NCBI RefSeq assembly: GCF_000153105.1
Contig: NZ_CH672377.1
Location: 831,967 to 895,966 of the forward strand
Reading direction: 5' to 3'
From: Blastopirellula marina DSM 3645
Lineage (GTDB): Bacteria > Planctomycetota > Planctomycetia > Pirellulales > Pirellulaceae
DNA: 64,000 nt
The translations under genes and the position numbers were made by a program. Under the pieces are notes generated by a model. It worked only from the letters and a program-made list of their open reading frames with translations. It did not search any database and had not been told where the DNA came from. Of this stretch, positions 39,653-49,525 are shown in pieces (position 1 is the first letter of the stretch; every line of letters starts with the position of its first letter).

Positions 39653-40507
39653 GTGATCAAAGCGCTACGTCAAATTTACACAGGCTTTCGCACCGACTCT
39701 TCCAACGGATCACGCAGGGGAGAAAAGTCGTGTCGATACTATGTCAAAGACTACCAATACTGCGGGAAAAAAGTGAGCGGAGCTTTCCGATATGGAGCGA
39801 TGGATGAAGGCATTTTCTCCGGTATCTTTCGCGAATATCGTCTGGAGGCAATCAGTCAGTCGCTCGCAGGTCGTGAAGCGACAATTGTCGATATCGGCGG
39901 GCACATCGGCGGTTTTAGCGTCATCGCCGCATCGCTCTTGCCCCAAGCCAAAGTGCAGGTCTACGAATACATCTCCGACAACGTGCGGATGATTCAGACG
40001 AATATGCTGCTCAACGAAGTACAGAACCAAATCCAAGTCTTCAATGTCGCCGTCGGCGATCGTAGCGATCAGGTTGTTCCCAACAAAACATTTGACGACT
40101 TGGACGCGAATGCGCCTCGTAAGAAACGGGCCAATACCGGCGGAAATTGCATTGCGGATGCGGCGACATCGCAGGGATCCTGTGAGAACGGAATTCCCAC
40201 CTTGGCCGCCAAAGAAATTCTAGCGCCGCTAGAACAGGTCGACATCCTCAAAGTCGATTGCGAAGGATCAGAATTCAAGATCTTGTTCAGCCTGGATGCA
40301 TCCGACTACAAAAAGATCAAGATGATCACCGGTGAGATTCACCATATGTCCAATCACTACAACGAAAGCCAAACGAACGGCCATCTTTGGAGCGGCCCGG
40401 AATTGTTGGATTATCTGCGCCAGTTCTATCACCAAGTGGAAGTCCAATCGCAAGCGAATCCAGAATCGGATTACTTACAAATCTTCACCGCATGCGATCC
40501 TAAATAA
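39653..40507 (+). CDS. FkbM-family methyltransferase
   Basis: This 284-aa protein starts at GTG 39653, with GGGAG about 9 nt upstream. The SAM site is ATIVDIGGHIGGFSVIAASLL, followed by VQVYEYISDNVRMIQTNMLL and the FkbM C-terminal block VDILKVDCEGSEFKILFSLD. The segment between (RKKRANTGGNCIADAATS) is a long loop with two further cysteines nearby. It probably O-methylates a glycan or small molecule; the substrate is unknown. It is outside the main polysaccharide island and has no obvious partner gene. Confidence 0.82.
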   Translation: MIKALRQIYTGFRTDSSNGSRRGEKSCRYYVKDYQYCGKKVSGAFRYGAMDEGIFSGIFREYRLEAISQSLAGREATIVDIGGHIGGFSVIAASLLPQAKVQVYEYISDNVRMIQTNMLLNEVQNQIQVFNVAVGDRSDQVVPNKTFDDLDANAPRKKRANTGGNCIADAATSQGSCENGIPTLAAKEILAPLEQVDILKVDCEGSEFKILFSLDASDYKKIKMITGEIHHMSNHYNESQTNGHLWSGPELLDYLRQFYHQVEVQSQANPESDYLQIFTACDPK

Positions 40508-41209
40508 CATTCGCCTAGAGTCATGAAAATCGCCGCCGAGCCGTTGTCACCATCTCTCGGCAGCAATTCATGTGCGGTCGACGCGCCAATCGTCGTCGCT
40601 ATCTACCGACGGACCAAGACGCCGGCGATGCTGATCCCGCTGATTTGGCCGTTGTCGCTGGCGCAGTAGAACGGATTGAAGCAGGCGAAATAAGGCGTCC
40701 GGCAATTTGTCCCCTATACGGCTATCGGCGAATTATTAGCCTTGATGCTGTCTGTATGATGAGATCTTCGCCAACAGTCATTCGCACGCCGCCGAGAAGT
40801 TCTCTCCTATTTCTAGGTCCTCTCCCTATCAAATACACGAAGGAGAAATTGGCTCTACGGCAATCTCCAGAAATTCCTTGCCGAACATGATATCTCGTGG
40901 TATTTTGAGCCAAATAGAGAATGCAGGCGTCGCCCGTTTTCGCATCGTCTGGAATGACAACGACGCGCAAGTGGTAGGATCTGCTCTTCTTTTTCTCATT
41001 TATGTGCTGAGATGGCGAAGCACATTACTCCCAACTTTTATTGAAGATTCTCACAATGACTGCCTGGCGAAAATAACGGGTTTCTATACTTTTTAGCCCC
41101 CCCATAATGCGACGATTTCCTACTGGCTGGTAAGCAAAGTTTTTTTCTGCTTGCATTTCTACGCACTTGAAACAGTACTTATTTTTCCTTTTTAGCTGGG
41201 AACCGAGCT
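40508..41209. other. Intergenic region, mostly featureless
   Basis: Apart from the transporter-like fragment at 40574-40669, this 702-nt region has no gene that I can support. Short frames on both strands (for example minus 40722-40970) lack ribosome sites and family motifs. Confidence 0.45.
40574..40669 (+). pseudogene. Fragment resembling the C-terminus of an SLC13-type transporter
   Basis: The frame reads AVDAPIVVAIYRRTKTPAML followed by IPLIWPLSLAQ and a stop. The last part parallels the end of the transporter at 37557-39464 (VLIPLVWPLTLVE then stop). Only about 30 codons remain. It could be the scar of a lost paralogue or an old duplication; chance similarity of hydrophobic ends is possible. 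Confidence 0.35.
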
Positions 41210-42226
41210 ATGAATCGAAATCGAGCATTTACATTGGTCGAATTGCTGGTAGTCATCGCGATTATCGGCGTATTAATTGCTCTCTTGTTGCCTGCCGTAC
41301 AGCAAGCTCGCGAAGCGGCCCGGCGAATGGAATGCAGCAACAACTTGAAGCAACAAGGCCTCGGTCTGCATAACTTCCACGATACGTTCGGGCGTTTTCC
41401 TCCGGGAACATCCAATAACTTGGCTCCCTTCGGAACAGCTACCGTGAGCCGATGGGGTACGTCTTGGATGGGCTACCTTCTACCATTCGTGGAACTGGGC
41501 AACATATTCGATGCAGCACAATTGACGACAGACATCAATTACAACGCTGCGTCGATTAAAAGTGCTGTCGGTGTTGATGCAGGATCTCCGACTTTGAGCA
41601 TCTATTCTTGCGCTTCTTCGTCGATGGAAGAAGTTGCGAACGAGAACCCTTTCACAATGGCTCCCGACTATGCGGCGATCGCGGGAGCGGTGGGCAGTTT
41701 TGGCGGAGTTACGGGCGGTACCGAGTACACTTCCAGCAGTTACGGCACCCACGCGACCAACGGCTTATTGCACTACAACTCGCAGGAAACGTTCAGCACC
41801 GTAACGGACGGAACCAGCAATACTATGGCGGTCGGCGAAGTAGGAGACTATGTCTATACTGGTACTGCTAGTAGCCCAGTGCGAGCCGACTATCGTCCTG
41901 GGGCAAATTATGGCTTTCTTATGGGCGTCATTGGAAACGATGATAACACCACGGTCTTGCCGTCGGGCTCAAATGGACGCCCAAGTAACACCACGACGCT
42001 TCGCTACCAGATCAATCCGGGCAAGAATCAATTTTTCTCGACAAGTTGCTCTGATGGCGTTTGCACAAGCGTAGGTGGGAATCATCCGCTAACGTCGGCA
42101 CATCCCGGCGGCGTGCTTGTCCTGTTAGTAGACGGCTCTGTGCGTTTCATCGCAGAAACGATTAGTACGACGACTCTAGCGAATCTTGCCGTGAGAAACG
42201 ACGGAAACGTATTGAGTGATTTTTAA
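41210..42226 (+). CDS. DUF1559 protein with type IV prepilin-like N-terminus
   Basis: This 338-aa protein starts with the prepilin signature [20 protein letters not shown], where cleavage and N-methylation would occur before Phe, and a helix that ends in [18 protein letters not shown]. The body is the DUF1559 domain with its usual SNNLKQ[10 protein letters not shown] segment, [21 protein letters not shown] and the C-terminal [17 protein letters not shown]. The family is massively expanded in planctomycetes and is probably surface-exposed pseudopilin-like material. The function is unknown. The downstream lipoprotein gene is its usual companion. Confidence 0.95.
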   Translation: MNRNRAFTLVELLVVIAIIGVLIALLLPAVQQAREAARRMECSNNLKQQGLGLHNFHDTFGRFPPGTSNNLAPFGTATVSRWGTSWMGYLLPFVELGNIFDAAQLTTDINYNAASIKSAVGVDAGSPTLSIYSCASSSMEEVANENPFTMAPDYAAIAGAVGSFGGVTGGTEYTSSSYGTHATNGLLHYNSQETFSTVTDGTSNTMAVGEVGDYVYTGTASSPVRADYRPGANYGFLMGVIGNDDNTTVLPSGSNGRPSNTTTLRYQINPGKNQFFSTSCSDGVCTSVGGNHPLTSAHPGGVLVLLVDGSVRFIAETISTTTLANLAVRNDGNVLSDF

Positions 42227-42330
42227 GCCTGTAGTTTGTCAGCTACCACTCGGCGGACAGGCTCGGGAGAAAAAGTCGGGCCTCTCTTTTATCTCATAAA
42301 TCGTCGCTTTCCTCAAAAGGCTTCCCTATC

Positions 42331-42741
42331 GTGATCGCTATTCTTCGCATATTAACAGCAAGCCTTTCGCTTTTCGCTTGGGGTTGCGCCCAGGCGGATA
42401 ATTCCGATCGCTTCGAACCCACCAACGCTGTCACTGGCGCCGTAACCGTCGACGGAGTCCCCCTCGAGTCCGGGTCGATTCAATTCACTTCCCCCGAGGA
42501 TGTTCGCCAAGGCTCTGAGGCATTCGCCGAGATCACCGCTGGCGAGTATAATGCCAACGTAACCGCTGGCGAAAAAATCGTGCTCATTCGCTCGCCGCAA
42601 CCGTCCGGCTCGCCCGATGTAACGGGCACAGTTCCCACCAAAGAAACGCTTCCCGCGAAGTACAACACGCGAACTACCCTGAAAGCGGTCATTGAGCAGG
42701 GCCCCACCACCGTTGATTTCACCCTGGGATCTACTCGCTAG
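42331..42741 (+). CDS. Small lipoprotein with regulatory (Ig-like) domain
   Basis: This 136-aa protein starts at GTG 42331. The lipobox is at FAWGC with the lipidated Cys19, so it is membrane-anchored. The mature part is a short beta-sandwich of the carboxypeptidase-regulatory type: VTGAVTVDGVPLESGSIQFT, GEYNANVTAGEKIVLI, LPAKYNTRTTLKAVI. Such proteins commonly follow DUF1559 genes in planctomycetes and were presumably exported with them. There is no enzymatic motif. Confidence 0.75.
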   Translation: MIAILRILTASLSLFAWGCAQADNSDRFEPTNAVTGAVTVDGVPLESGSIQFTSPEDVRQGSEAFAEITAGEYNANVTAGEKIVLIRSPQPSGSPDVTGTVPTKETLPAKYNTRTTLKAVIEQGPTTVDFTLGSTR

Positions 42742-42792
42742 TTCCGCAGGGCGAAGTTATCACCCCCGTCCCACTTTTCATCGGAGCTTACC

Positions 42793-44241
42793 GTGTCAAC
42801 ACTCAATCGTCGTACATTTCTTCAATCGACTGCTGCCGGAACAGGTTTGATTCTTACGGGGACCGCCGCTTCCGGCGCCGTTTTGGGCGCCAATGATCGC
42901 GTCCGCATCGCCGTAGCCGGTTTGAACGGCCGAGGCAAAGCCCACATCAGCGGCTGGACAGGCCAAGAAAATGTCGAAATCGCCTGTCTGATCGATCCCG
43001 ATGAAAAAGTATTGGCCCGCGCCATAAAAAGCGTGCAAGAGAAAGTCGGCGGAAAGTACAAAGTGAAAGGGTTTCGTGACGTTCGCGAAGCGTTGGACGA
43101 CCCGAATCTCGACGCGATTTCGATCGCCACGCCGAACCATTGGCATTCGCTGATGACCATCTGGGCGGCCCAAGCCGGCAAGCATGTCTACGTCGAAAAG
43201 CCGATGAGCCATGATGTGGCCGAAGGCCGCGTCGCCGTCGAAACCCAAAAGAAACATGGCGTCGTGATTCAGCACGGTACGCAGAACCGGAGTAACGCCA
43301 AGATCGCCGGTCTGCACGAAGCGATTCAGGCCGGCAAGTGGGGCAGGTTGAAGATCGCTTACGGATACTGCTGCAAGCCGCGCGGCGGCATCGGCGAAAA
43401 GTCGATCTCGCAACCTCCGGAGAATTTGGATTGGAACCTGTGGCGCGGCCCGGCGGACATCACCGACTTCCACGCCAACTATCATCCCTACAATTGGCAT
43501 TGGTTCTGGAAGACCGGAAACGGCGATCTCAACAACCAGGGAACCCATCAACTGGACATCGCGCGTTGGGCGATCGATAAGGATCAAACCCATCCCGTTC
43601 GCACTATGGCGATGGGAGGCCGTTTCCAATGGAACGATCAAGGCGAAACGCCGAACACCATGTTCGCAATGGCCGAATACCCCAACGGACAGTATGTGTT
43701 CTTCAACGTTCGCAACGTCAACTACAAAGGTTACGAACATCAAGTCGAGAACGAATACTACTTTGAAGACGGCGGGCGGATCGTCCGCGGCGTTTACTAT
43801 CCCAAGGGAAGCGACAAGGGAGAGAAAGTAAGCGTGGAAAACGGCCAGGTCACGCCCGGCGGCAACTGGGGCAGTTTCATCTCGGCAGTTCGCGCCAATG
43901 ACCCGAGCATGGCCAACGGCAACGTCGAAGACGCCCACAATGCTTGCGTGCTGGGGCACTTGATGAACAACTCGTATCGTCTGGGCGAAGAAGCGCCGTT
44001 CAACAAGAAGACCGGCAAATTTGGCGACAACGCCGACGCCGCCGAACACTTCGGTCGTCTGCACGACATCATGGCGGACGGCGTAGGCGTGAAGGACAGC
44101 GAAAAGTACGTTGTCGGCCCGATGCTAACGTTTGATCCAGAAACGGAACGGCACACCGGAGATCACGCCGCAGAAGCCAACGCACTCCTGAAAGACTCGG
44201 ACCGCAAAGGCTTCGAGATTCCCAAAGCTGCGAACGTGTAG
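42793..44241 (+). CDS. Gfo/Idh/MocA-family oxidoreductase with Tat signal
   Basis: This 482-aa protein starts at GTG 42793. The N-terminus has a twin-arginine signal (NRRTFLQSTAAGTGLILTG), so a folded, cofactor-loaded enzyme is exported. The NAD(P) Rossmann domain follows (VRIAVAGLNGRGKAHISGW, IACLIDPDEK, AISIATPNHWHSLM, KHVYVEKPMSHDV with the catalytic Lys of EKP). The C-terminal substrate domain has GTHQLDIARWAID and NVEDAHNACVLGHLMNNSYR. Substrate is unknown; the family oxidises sugars or sugar alcohols and is very abundant in planctomycetes. A strong terminator follows. Confidence 0.92.
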   Translation: MSTLNRRTFLQSTAAGTGLILTGTAASGAVLGANDRVRIAVAGLNGRGKAHISGWTGQENVEIACLIDPDEKVLARAIKSVQEKVGGKYKVKGFRDVREALDDPNLDAISIATPNHWHSLMTIWAAQAGKHVYVEKPMSHDVAEGRVAVETQKKHGVVIQHGTQNRSNAKIAGLHEAIQAGKWGRLKIAYGYCCKPRGGIGEKSISQPPENLDWNLWRGPADITDFHANYHPYNWHWFWKTGNGDLNNQGTHQLDIARWAIDKDQTHPVRTMAMGGRFQWNDQGETPNTMFAMAEYPNGQYVFFNVRNVNYKGYEHQVENEYYFEDGGRIVRGVYYPKGSDKGEKVSVENGQVTPGGNWGSFISAVRANDPSMANGNVEDAHNACVLGHLMNNSYRLGEEAPFNKKTGKFGDNADAAEHFGRLHDIMADGVGVKDSEKYVVGPMLTFDPETERHTGDHAAEANALLKDSDRKGFEIPKAANV

Positions 44242-44260
44242 TAACTCGTCGTATTCGTGG

Positions 44261-44297
44261 ACAGACGCCAAGCGATCGCTTGGCGTCTGTTTTTTTT
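44261..44297 (+). terminator. Rho-independent terminator of the Gfo/Idh gene
   Basis: A perfect 30-nt palindrome (arm ACAGACGCCAAGCGA) is followed by seven further T residues, 19 nt after the stop codon. Confidence 0.9.
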
Positions 44298-44950
44298 GAT
44301 CGGAAGCGTCTGCAAAAGAGAAACTGCAGCGTACGAGACGGATCTCCCGGCGACTCTGCGGTCGATCTGGTTGTTCGTTATCCGATCCCTGATTCGTTTG
44401 AACTCGAAAAACCGCTCACGAAAGCGGAAGAACAAACACGGCAGACGCCGATTGACAAATAGGCTGTCGGCGCCAAAGTCGAGAAGGATAGCAGCAAGGT
44501 CAGCCAAGCGGTTACGGGTCGATCTTCTCGTCATCTATCCGACAAAATCGATTGGCCTGGCTCTTTCTGTAATTGTGGGATGCATGCGGGCGCGTCTTGT
44601 TCCAGAAGCTTCAATCGCTGCGACTCCATAGTGTGAATCTGATCGAGCACTCCCTGGCTGGATTTTTCGAATCCGTCGGTCAATTGTTGCGCGAGTTTCC
44701 GCCGCTCCTGGAGCTAATCCGCATGAATTCCATGGGTCCAATTCCTGAACGGCGAGGGGTTCTGCTAGAAATTCTGCCGTCGTTCAGCATGGCCCATTTC
44801 GGTGGCGACGTCTATGGAAAACAAACGACAATTCCCGTTACGAATGAGCGTCCCAAACGCTAAAACGCGCGGCTTTCATCTGGCAATTCCACGCCGACAA
44901 CGCTAGCATCGCGGCGCAACTCCCGGGATATCCGGCGCCAAGGGCGCACA

Positions 44951-44982
44951 AAAAAAGCTCACCCAATAGGGCGAGCTTTTTT
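44951..44982 (-). terminator. Rho-independent terminator of aceF
   Basis: Arms AAAAAAGCTCACCC and GGGCGAGCTTTTTT pair with one mismatch around AATA. On the minus strand the hairpin ends in a run of U, 24 nt past the aceF stop; A/T runs on both sides allow bidirectional use. Confidence 0.85.
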
Positions 44983-45006
44983 AGGAGCTTTGAATTCCAC
45001 CGCAAA

Positions 45007-46425
45007 CTACGGAGCCAGCAACAACCGGCTCGGCGCTTCCAGATAAGATTTGATCTCATTCAAAAAGCGAGCGGCCGTCGCTCCGTCGACCAGGCGGTGG
45101 TCGTACGACAGGCTCAGCGGCATCATCATTCGCGGCACGATCTGGTCGTTGACCACGACCGGCAACTTGCGCGAGCGGCCGACTAGCAAGATCGCGACTT
45201 CCGGGACGTTGATGATCGGAGTCGAATAAGTTCCGCCGATCGCGCCCAGGTTACTGATGGTGAACGTGCCGCCGCGGATCTGGTCCATGCTGAAGGTTCC
45301 GCCGCGAACATCGGCGGCGAGCTTTTGAACGTCGCGAGCGATTTCTGGAATGGCCAAACGATCGGCGTTACGAATATTCGGCACGACCAAGCCGCGTTCC
45401 GAATCGACGGCGATGCCGACGTTGACGTATTCCTTGTAAACGACCTGGTTGTTTTCCATGTCGATCAACGCGTTGATCGCCGGATTGTTCCGCAGCGCCA
45501 GCGCGACCGCTTTGACCAGGAACGACATCGACGTCAGTTTGACGCCGGCCGAGGCATAGTCATCTTTGCTCTGCTGCCGCAGCGCTTCGAGCGCGGTGAC
45601 GTCGGCGTCATCAAAGTTGGTGACCCGCGGAGCGGTGGTCCACGACATCACCATTTGATTGGCGATCGTCTTGCGGATCTTCGCCATCTTTTCGATGCGA
45701 ACCGGACCGTAGGCATCTTCGCCTTGCTCGCCTGGCGGGGTTACCGCCGGCGTCGTCGTCGGCTTGTCCGCTTTGGCCGGAGCGACGGCGGTTAACGTTG
45801 GCGCCCCCCCCTGGCTTAGTTCGCGAACGGTCGCGAGCACATCGTCACGGGTCACGCGTCCGTTGTTGCCGGTGCCGCGAACGCGACGCAGATCGACCCC
45901 CACTTCGCGAGCGAAGCGGCGAATCGCCGGACCCGCCGGAACGTCGTCTTCTTCTTGATAAATCAGGTCGGCCGACGAAGTCGCAGCGCGAGCAACGGGC
46001 GCTGCGTAGGTGACCGCCGGTTCGGGGGTCGGAGCCGGTTTGGCAGCGGCCGGCGCCGGTTTCGGCGGTTCGGCTTTGGGAGCTTCCGCTTTGGGGGCAG
46101 GCTCCGCTTTCTTGGCTTCGGCCTTGGGGGCTTCTGCCTCTTTTTTCGGCGCTGGCGCCGGCTTCGATTCTTCTTTGGCGGCGCCTTCGGAAGCTTCGAC
46201 CGAGATCAACGCGCCGCCGATCGGCACGGCGTCGCCTGTCTTCACGTGAACTTTGGTCACTTTACCGGCGACGTTGGTCGGAATTTCGACCGTCGCTTTG
46301 TCCGTTTCCAGCTCAAGGATATTTTGATTCTTCGTGACGACGTCACCTTCGGAGACGTAGACCGAAAGGATGTCGCCTGAATCAATGCCATCGCCCAGTT
46401 CGGGCAATTTAACTTCTGTCGCCAT
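45007..46425 (-). CDS. aceF: Pyruvate dehydrogenase E2, dihydrolipoamide acetyltransferase
   Basis: This 472-aa protein is the core of the pyruvate dehydrogenase complex. It has one lipoyl domain (1-75) with the lipoylated Lys43 in [12 protein letters not shown]. An Ala/Pro/Lys/Glu-rich swinging linker spans about 85-150. The E1/E3-binding domain covers about 165-205 ([20 protein letters not shown]). The acetyltransferase domain from about 240 has the active-site [18 protein letters not shown] single lipoyl domain is fewer than the three of E. coli. It follows aceE by 53 nt and ends at a terminator. Confidence 0.95.
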   Translation of the reverse strand: MATEVKLPELGDGIDSGDILSVYVSEGDVVTKNQNILELETDKATVEIPTNVAGKVTKVHVKTGDAVPIGGALISVEASEGAAKEESKPAPAPKKEAEAPKAEAKKAEPAPKAEAPKAEPPKPAPAAAKPAPTPEPAVTYAAPVARAATSSADLIYQEEDDVPAGPAIRRFAREVGVDLRRVRGTGNNGRVTRDDVLATVRELSQGGAPTLTAVAPAKADKPTTTPAVTPPGEQGEDAYGPVRIEKMAKIRKTIANQMVMSWTTAPRVTNFDDADVTALEALRQQSKDDYASAGVKLTSMSFLVKAVALALRNNPAINALIDMENNQVVYKEYVNVGIAVDSERGLVVPNIRNADRLAIPEIARDVQKLAADVRGGTFSMDQIRGGTFTISNLGAIGGTYSTPIINVPEVAILLVGRSRKLPVVVNDQIVPRMMMPLSLSYDHRLVDGATAARFLNEIKSYLEAPSRLLLAP

Positions 46426-46478
46426 GATGCTGCTCCGGCGGAGTCGATATCGATTTATAAGGAGTGCGCGAGGGTCGC

Positions 46479-49196
46479 CTACGCAAAGTAGGGATCGACC
46501 TTTTCAGGGTTGTAGTCGAGGTCTTTGATCGCTTTAGCGACCTTCTTGGCGTCAACTTTTCCTTCGCGAAACAATTGGTACAAAGTGGCGATCACCACCG
46601 AAGCCGAGTCGATCTCGAAGTGACGGCGAAGCGCTTCACGCGTTTCGCTGCGTCCCATGCCATCGGTGCCGAGAGCAAACAGGGCGCCCGGCAGGTAATC
46701 GCGAATCTGTTCAGGTAACGCTCGCACGTTGTCGCTCGACGCGATGAACGGGCCTTGGACCCCTTCCATCACTTCTTCCAGGTACGACTTACGCGGAGTT
46801 TCTAGCGGGTGAAGCATGTTCCAACGTTGGCAAGCGTGAGCGTCGCGACGCAGCTCGGTATAGCTGGTGACGCTCCAGACGTCGCTGGAGATGTTGTACT
46901 TGTCGGCCAAGATCTGCTGAGCGTCCAAAACGCATCGCAAGATCGGCCCGCTGCCGAACAACTGCACGCGAGTCTTGCCCTTGGCCGAATCGAGCGAGTT
47001 GAACTTGTAGATGCCGCGAACAATGCCTTCTTCGGCGCCTGCGGGCATCGCCGGCATCTGGTAGTTTTCGTTGCCGACGGTGATGTAGTAGATCGCCGTT
47101 TCGCCGTCGACGTACATCTTTTTCATGCCGTCAAAAATCAACACGGTCGTTTCGTAAGCGAACGCCGGATCGAACGAGCGAACCGTCGGGAAGGCGATCG
47201 CGTTCAAGTGGCTATGACCATCTTGATGCTGCAGACCTTCGCCGTTAAGCGTCGTACGTCCTGCGGTGCCGCCGAGCATGAAGCCCTTGGCGCGGGTATC
47301 GGCCGCAGCCCAAATCAAGTCGCCGACGCGTTGGAAACCGAACATCGAGTAGTAGATGAAGAACGGCACCATGTTGATACCGTGCTGGCAATACGAGTTA
47401 CCCGCCGCGATGAACGACGACATCGAGCCGGCTTCGGTGATTCCTTCTTCCAGAATCTGACCGTCTTTGGCTTCCTTGTAGTACATCAACTGATCGGAGT
47501 CGACCGGTTCGTACAATTGGCCGCCGTGGGCGTAAATGCCGATCTGGCGGAACATTCCTTCCATACCGAAGGTGCGCGATTCGTCGGGGACGATCGGCAC
47601 GATGTTCTTGCCGATGTTTTTGTCTTTGACCAACTTGCTGAGCAGACGCACAAAGCCCATCGTCGTCGACAGCTCTTTGCCGCCGCTATCGCCGAGGAAC
47701 TCTTGGTAATCGTCGAGCGACGGAACGTCCATCTGCGGGCAAGTCGTCGGTCGCGTCGGCATGAACCCGCCCAGCGCTTCGCGGCGCTTGACCAGATATT
47801 TCATTTCGGCGCTGCCTTCAGGCGGACGATAGAACGGGGCTTTCACCACCTCTTCGTCCGAAATCGGAATGCTGAAACGGGTACGAAACTCGGCTAGTTC
47901 TTTTTCGTTCAGCTTCTTCTGGTTGTGGGTGACGTTGCGGCCTTCGCCCGCTTCGCCCAGACCGTAACCCTTGACCGTTTTGGCCAAGATAACGGTCGGT
48001 TTCGTGGTGCATTCGACCGCCGCTTTGTAAGCGGAGTAGACCTTTTCGGGATCGTGGCCGCCGCGAACCATTTTCTCTAGACGCTCGTCGGAGTAGTTTT
48101 TCACCAGCTCGAGCAGCTCGGGGTACTTGCCGAAGAAGTGCTCGCGAATGTAGGCGCCCGGCATGACGACGTACTTTTGGTACTGGCCGTCGACGACTTC
48201 TTCCATCCGCTTGACCAGCAGCCCTGATTGATCGGCTTCGAGCAACGGATCCCAGTCGCTTCCCCAGATGACTTTGACCACGTTCCAGCCGGCGCCGCGG
48301 AAGACCGCTTCCAGCTCTTGAATGATCTTGCCGTTGCCGCGGACCGGACCATCCAACCGCTGCAAATTGCAGTTGATCACCCAGGTCAGGTTGTTCAGCC
48401 CTTCGCGAGCGGCCAAGCTGATCGCGCCCAAGGTCTCCGGCTCGTCGCATTCGCCGTCGCCCAAGAAGGCCCAGACGCGCGTTCCCTCGGTCTTCTTGAT
48501 GCCGCGATCTTGCATATAGCGGTTGAAGCGAGCCTGGTAGATCGAGCAGATCGGGCCCAAGCCCATCGACACCGTTGGGAATTCCCAGAAGTCAGGCATC
48601 AACCACGGGTGCGGATAGGACGAAAGCCCCTTTTCTTCTTGCAACTCGCGACGGAAGTTCTCTAGGTTCTTTTCGCTCAAGCGACCTTCGACAAAGGCGC
48701 GGGCATAAATGCCCGGCGAAGCGTGCCCCTGGAAGTAAACTTGATCCCCTTCGTAGCCGCTGCTGCGACCACGGAAGAAGTGATTGAACGCAACTTCGTA
48801 CAACGTCGCGGCCGAAGCGTAGCTAGAGATGTGACCGCCGAGCCCGCTGAAATCACGGTTGGCGCGAGTCACCATCGCCATGGCGTTCCAACGAATGACG
48901 CTCTTGATGCGGCGTTCAAATTCGCGGTTGCCTGGGTAAGCAGGCTGCTGGTTAACGTGAATCGTATTGATGTACGGCGTGTTGGCCGCAAATGGCAAAT
49001 CGACACCACGCGAGTGAGCGCGGTTCTCAAGCGCGGAGAGAAGATAGCGAACCCGTTCGCCCCCTTTGCTCTCAATGATGTAGTCGAGCGAGTCGAGCCA
49101 TTCTTTGGTCTCGTTCGGATCGATATCTTGCGAGTGAGCCGCCGGGTTATGTCGCAAAATGTTTTCTTCGGCGGGCATCAACTTGGCTTCTGCCAT
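46479..49196 (-). CDS. aceE: Pyruvate dehydrogenase E1, homodimeric type
   Basis: This 905-aa protein decarboxylates pyruvate with thiamine diphosphate and loads the acetyl group on E2. The start is ATG 49196, with GAGGA 8 nt upstream; the longer frame to 49238 has none. The homodimeric (E. coli AceE) architecture is clear: a ThDP motif in [20 protein letters not shown] and [53 protein letters not shown], and [20 protein letters not shown]. The N-terminal [19 protein letters not shown] contacts E2. lpd lies upstream on the same strand. Confidence 0.97.
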   Translation of the reverse strand: MAEAKLMPAEENILRHNPAAHSQDIDPNETKEWLDSLDYIIESKGGERVRYLLSALENRAHSRGVDLPFAANTPYINTIHVNQQPAYPGNREFERRIKSVIRWNAMAMVTRANRDFSGLGGHISSYASAATLYEVAFNHFFRGRSSGYEGDQVYFQGHASPGIYARAFVEGRLSEKNLENFRRELQEEKGLSSYPHPWLMPDFWEFPTVSMGLGPICSIYQARFNRYMQDRGIKKTEGTRVWAFLGDGECDEPETLGAISLAAREGLNNLTWVINCNLQRLDGPVRGNGKIIQELEAVFRGAGWNVVKVIWGSDWDPLLEADQSGLLVKRMEEVVDGQYQKYVVMPGAYIREHFFGKYPELLELVKNYSDERLEKMVRGGHDPEKVYSAYKAAVECTTKPTVILAKTVKGYGLGEAGEGRNVTHNQKKLNEKELAEFRTRFSIPISDEEVVKAPFYRPPEGSAEMKYLVKRREALGGFMPTRPTTCPQMDVPSLDDYQEFLGDSGGKELSTTMGFVRLLSKLVKDKNIGKNIVPIVPDESRTFGMEGMFRQIGIYAHGGQLYEPVDSDQLMYYKEAKDGQILEEGITEAGSMSSFIAAGNSYCQHGINMVPFFIYYSMFGFQRVGDLIWAAADTRAKGFMLGGTAGRTTLNGEGLQHQDGHSHLNAIAFPTVRSFDPAFAYETTVLIFDGMKKMYVDGETAIYYITVGNENYQMPAMPAGAEEGIVRGIYKFNSLDSAKGKTRVQLFGSGPILRCVLDAQQILADKYNISSDVWSVTSYTELRRDAHACQRWNMLHPLETPRKSYLEEVMEGVQGPFIASSDNVRALPEQIRDYLPGALFALGTDGMGRSETREALRRHFEIDSASVVIATLYQLFREGKVDAKKVAKAIKDLDYNPEKVDPYFA

Positions 49197-49525
49197 TAAA
49201 TTTTCCTCGCTAGCACATGGAAACTGCGGAGGCGCCAACCTTGGGCGCCGCGACCGCCGGCATCTTCTGGGATGGCGGAAAATCGAATCCAGCAGTCGAA
49301 GTCGGGACAGACATCATCAACATCCGTCCCCGAATGAGTCACTAAGTATAGGCCGCACTTCAATTTCGACGCTAGACGGTGGGGACAACCCCCGCTTGCG
49401 CCCGCAGCACATTTAACACAATCAGACGTTCCGGTATTCTCCGCCAGAACGCCTTCGCAGAAAAGGGCTCCGCCGAGAAATCGGGAGCCCTTGTTAATCC
49501 GATACGACGTAACAACTTACGTCGC
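49197..49525. other. Intergenic region between lpd and aceE
   Basis: This 329-nt region contains the lpd terminator and presumably the aceE promoter and leader. I see no gene. Confidence 0.5.
49463..49492 (-). terminator. Terminator of lpd
   Basis: A 9-bp stem (AAGGGCTCC against GGAGCCCTT) with a 12-nt loop lies 34 nt past the lpd stop and ends in U residues on the minus strand. It implies that lpd and aceE-aceF have separate transcripts. Confidence 0.75.

Larger units (their letters stand above)
44242..45006. other. Convergent intergenic region with two terminators
   Basis: This 765-nt gap lies between convergent genes. It has a terminator at each end (44261-44297 and 44951-44982). Between them short frames exist on both strands, but I recognise none as a gene. 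Confidence 0.5.

Noticed and set aside
42227-42290. Possible terminator after the DUF1559 gene
   Set aside because: The stem is only about 6-7 bp around a long loop and lacks a T run.
42796-44064. 422-codon minus-strand frame
   Set aside because: It is the antisense shadow of the Gfo/Idh/MocA gene, whose Tat signal and NAD site are unambiguous.
46809-47897. 362-codon plus-strand frame
   Set aside because: It is antisense to aceE and has the His/Arg/Asp-rich composition of a shadow frame.
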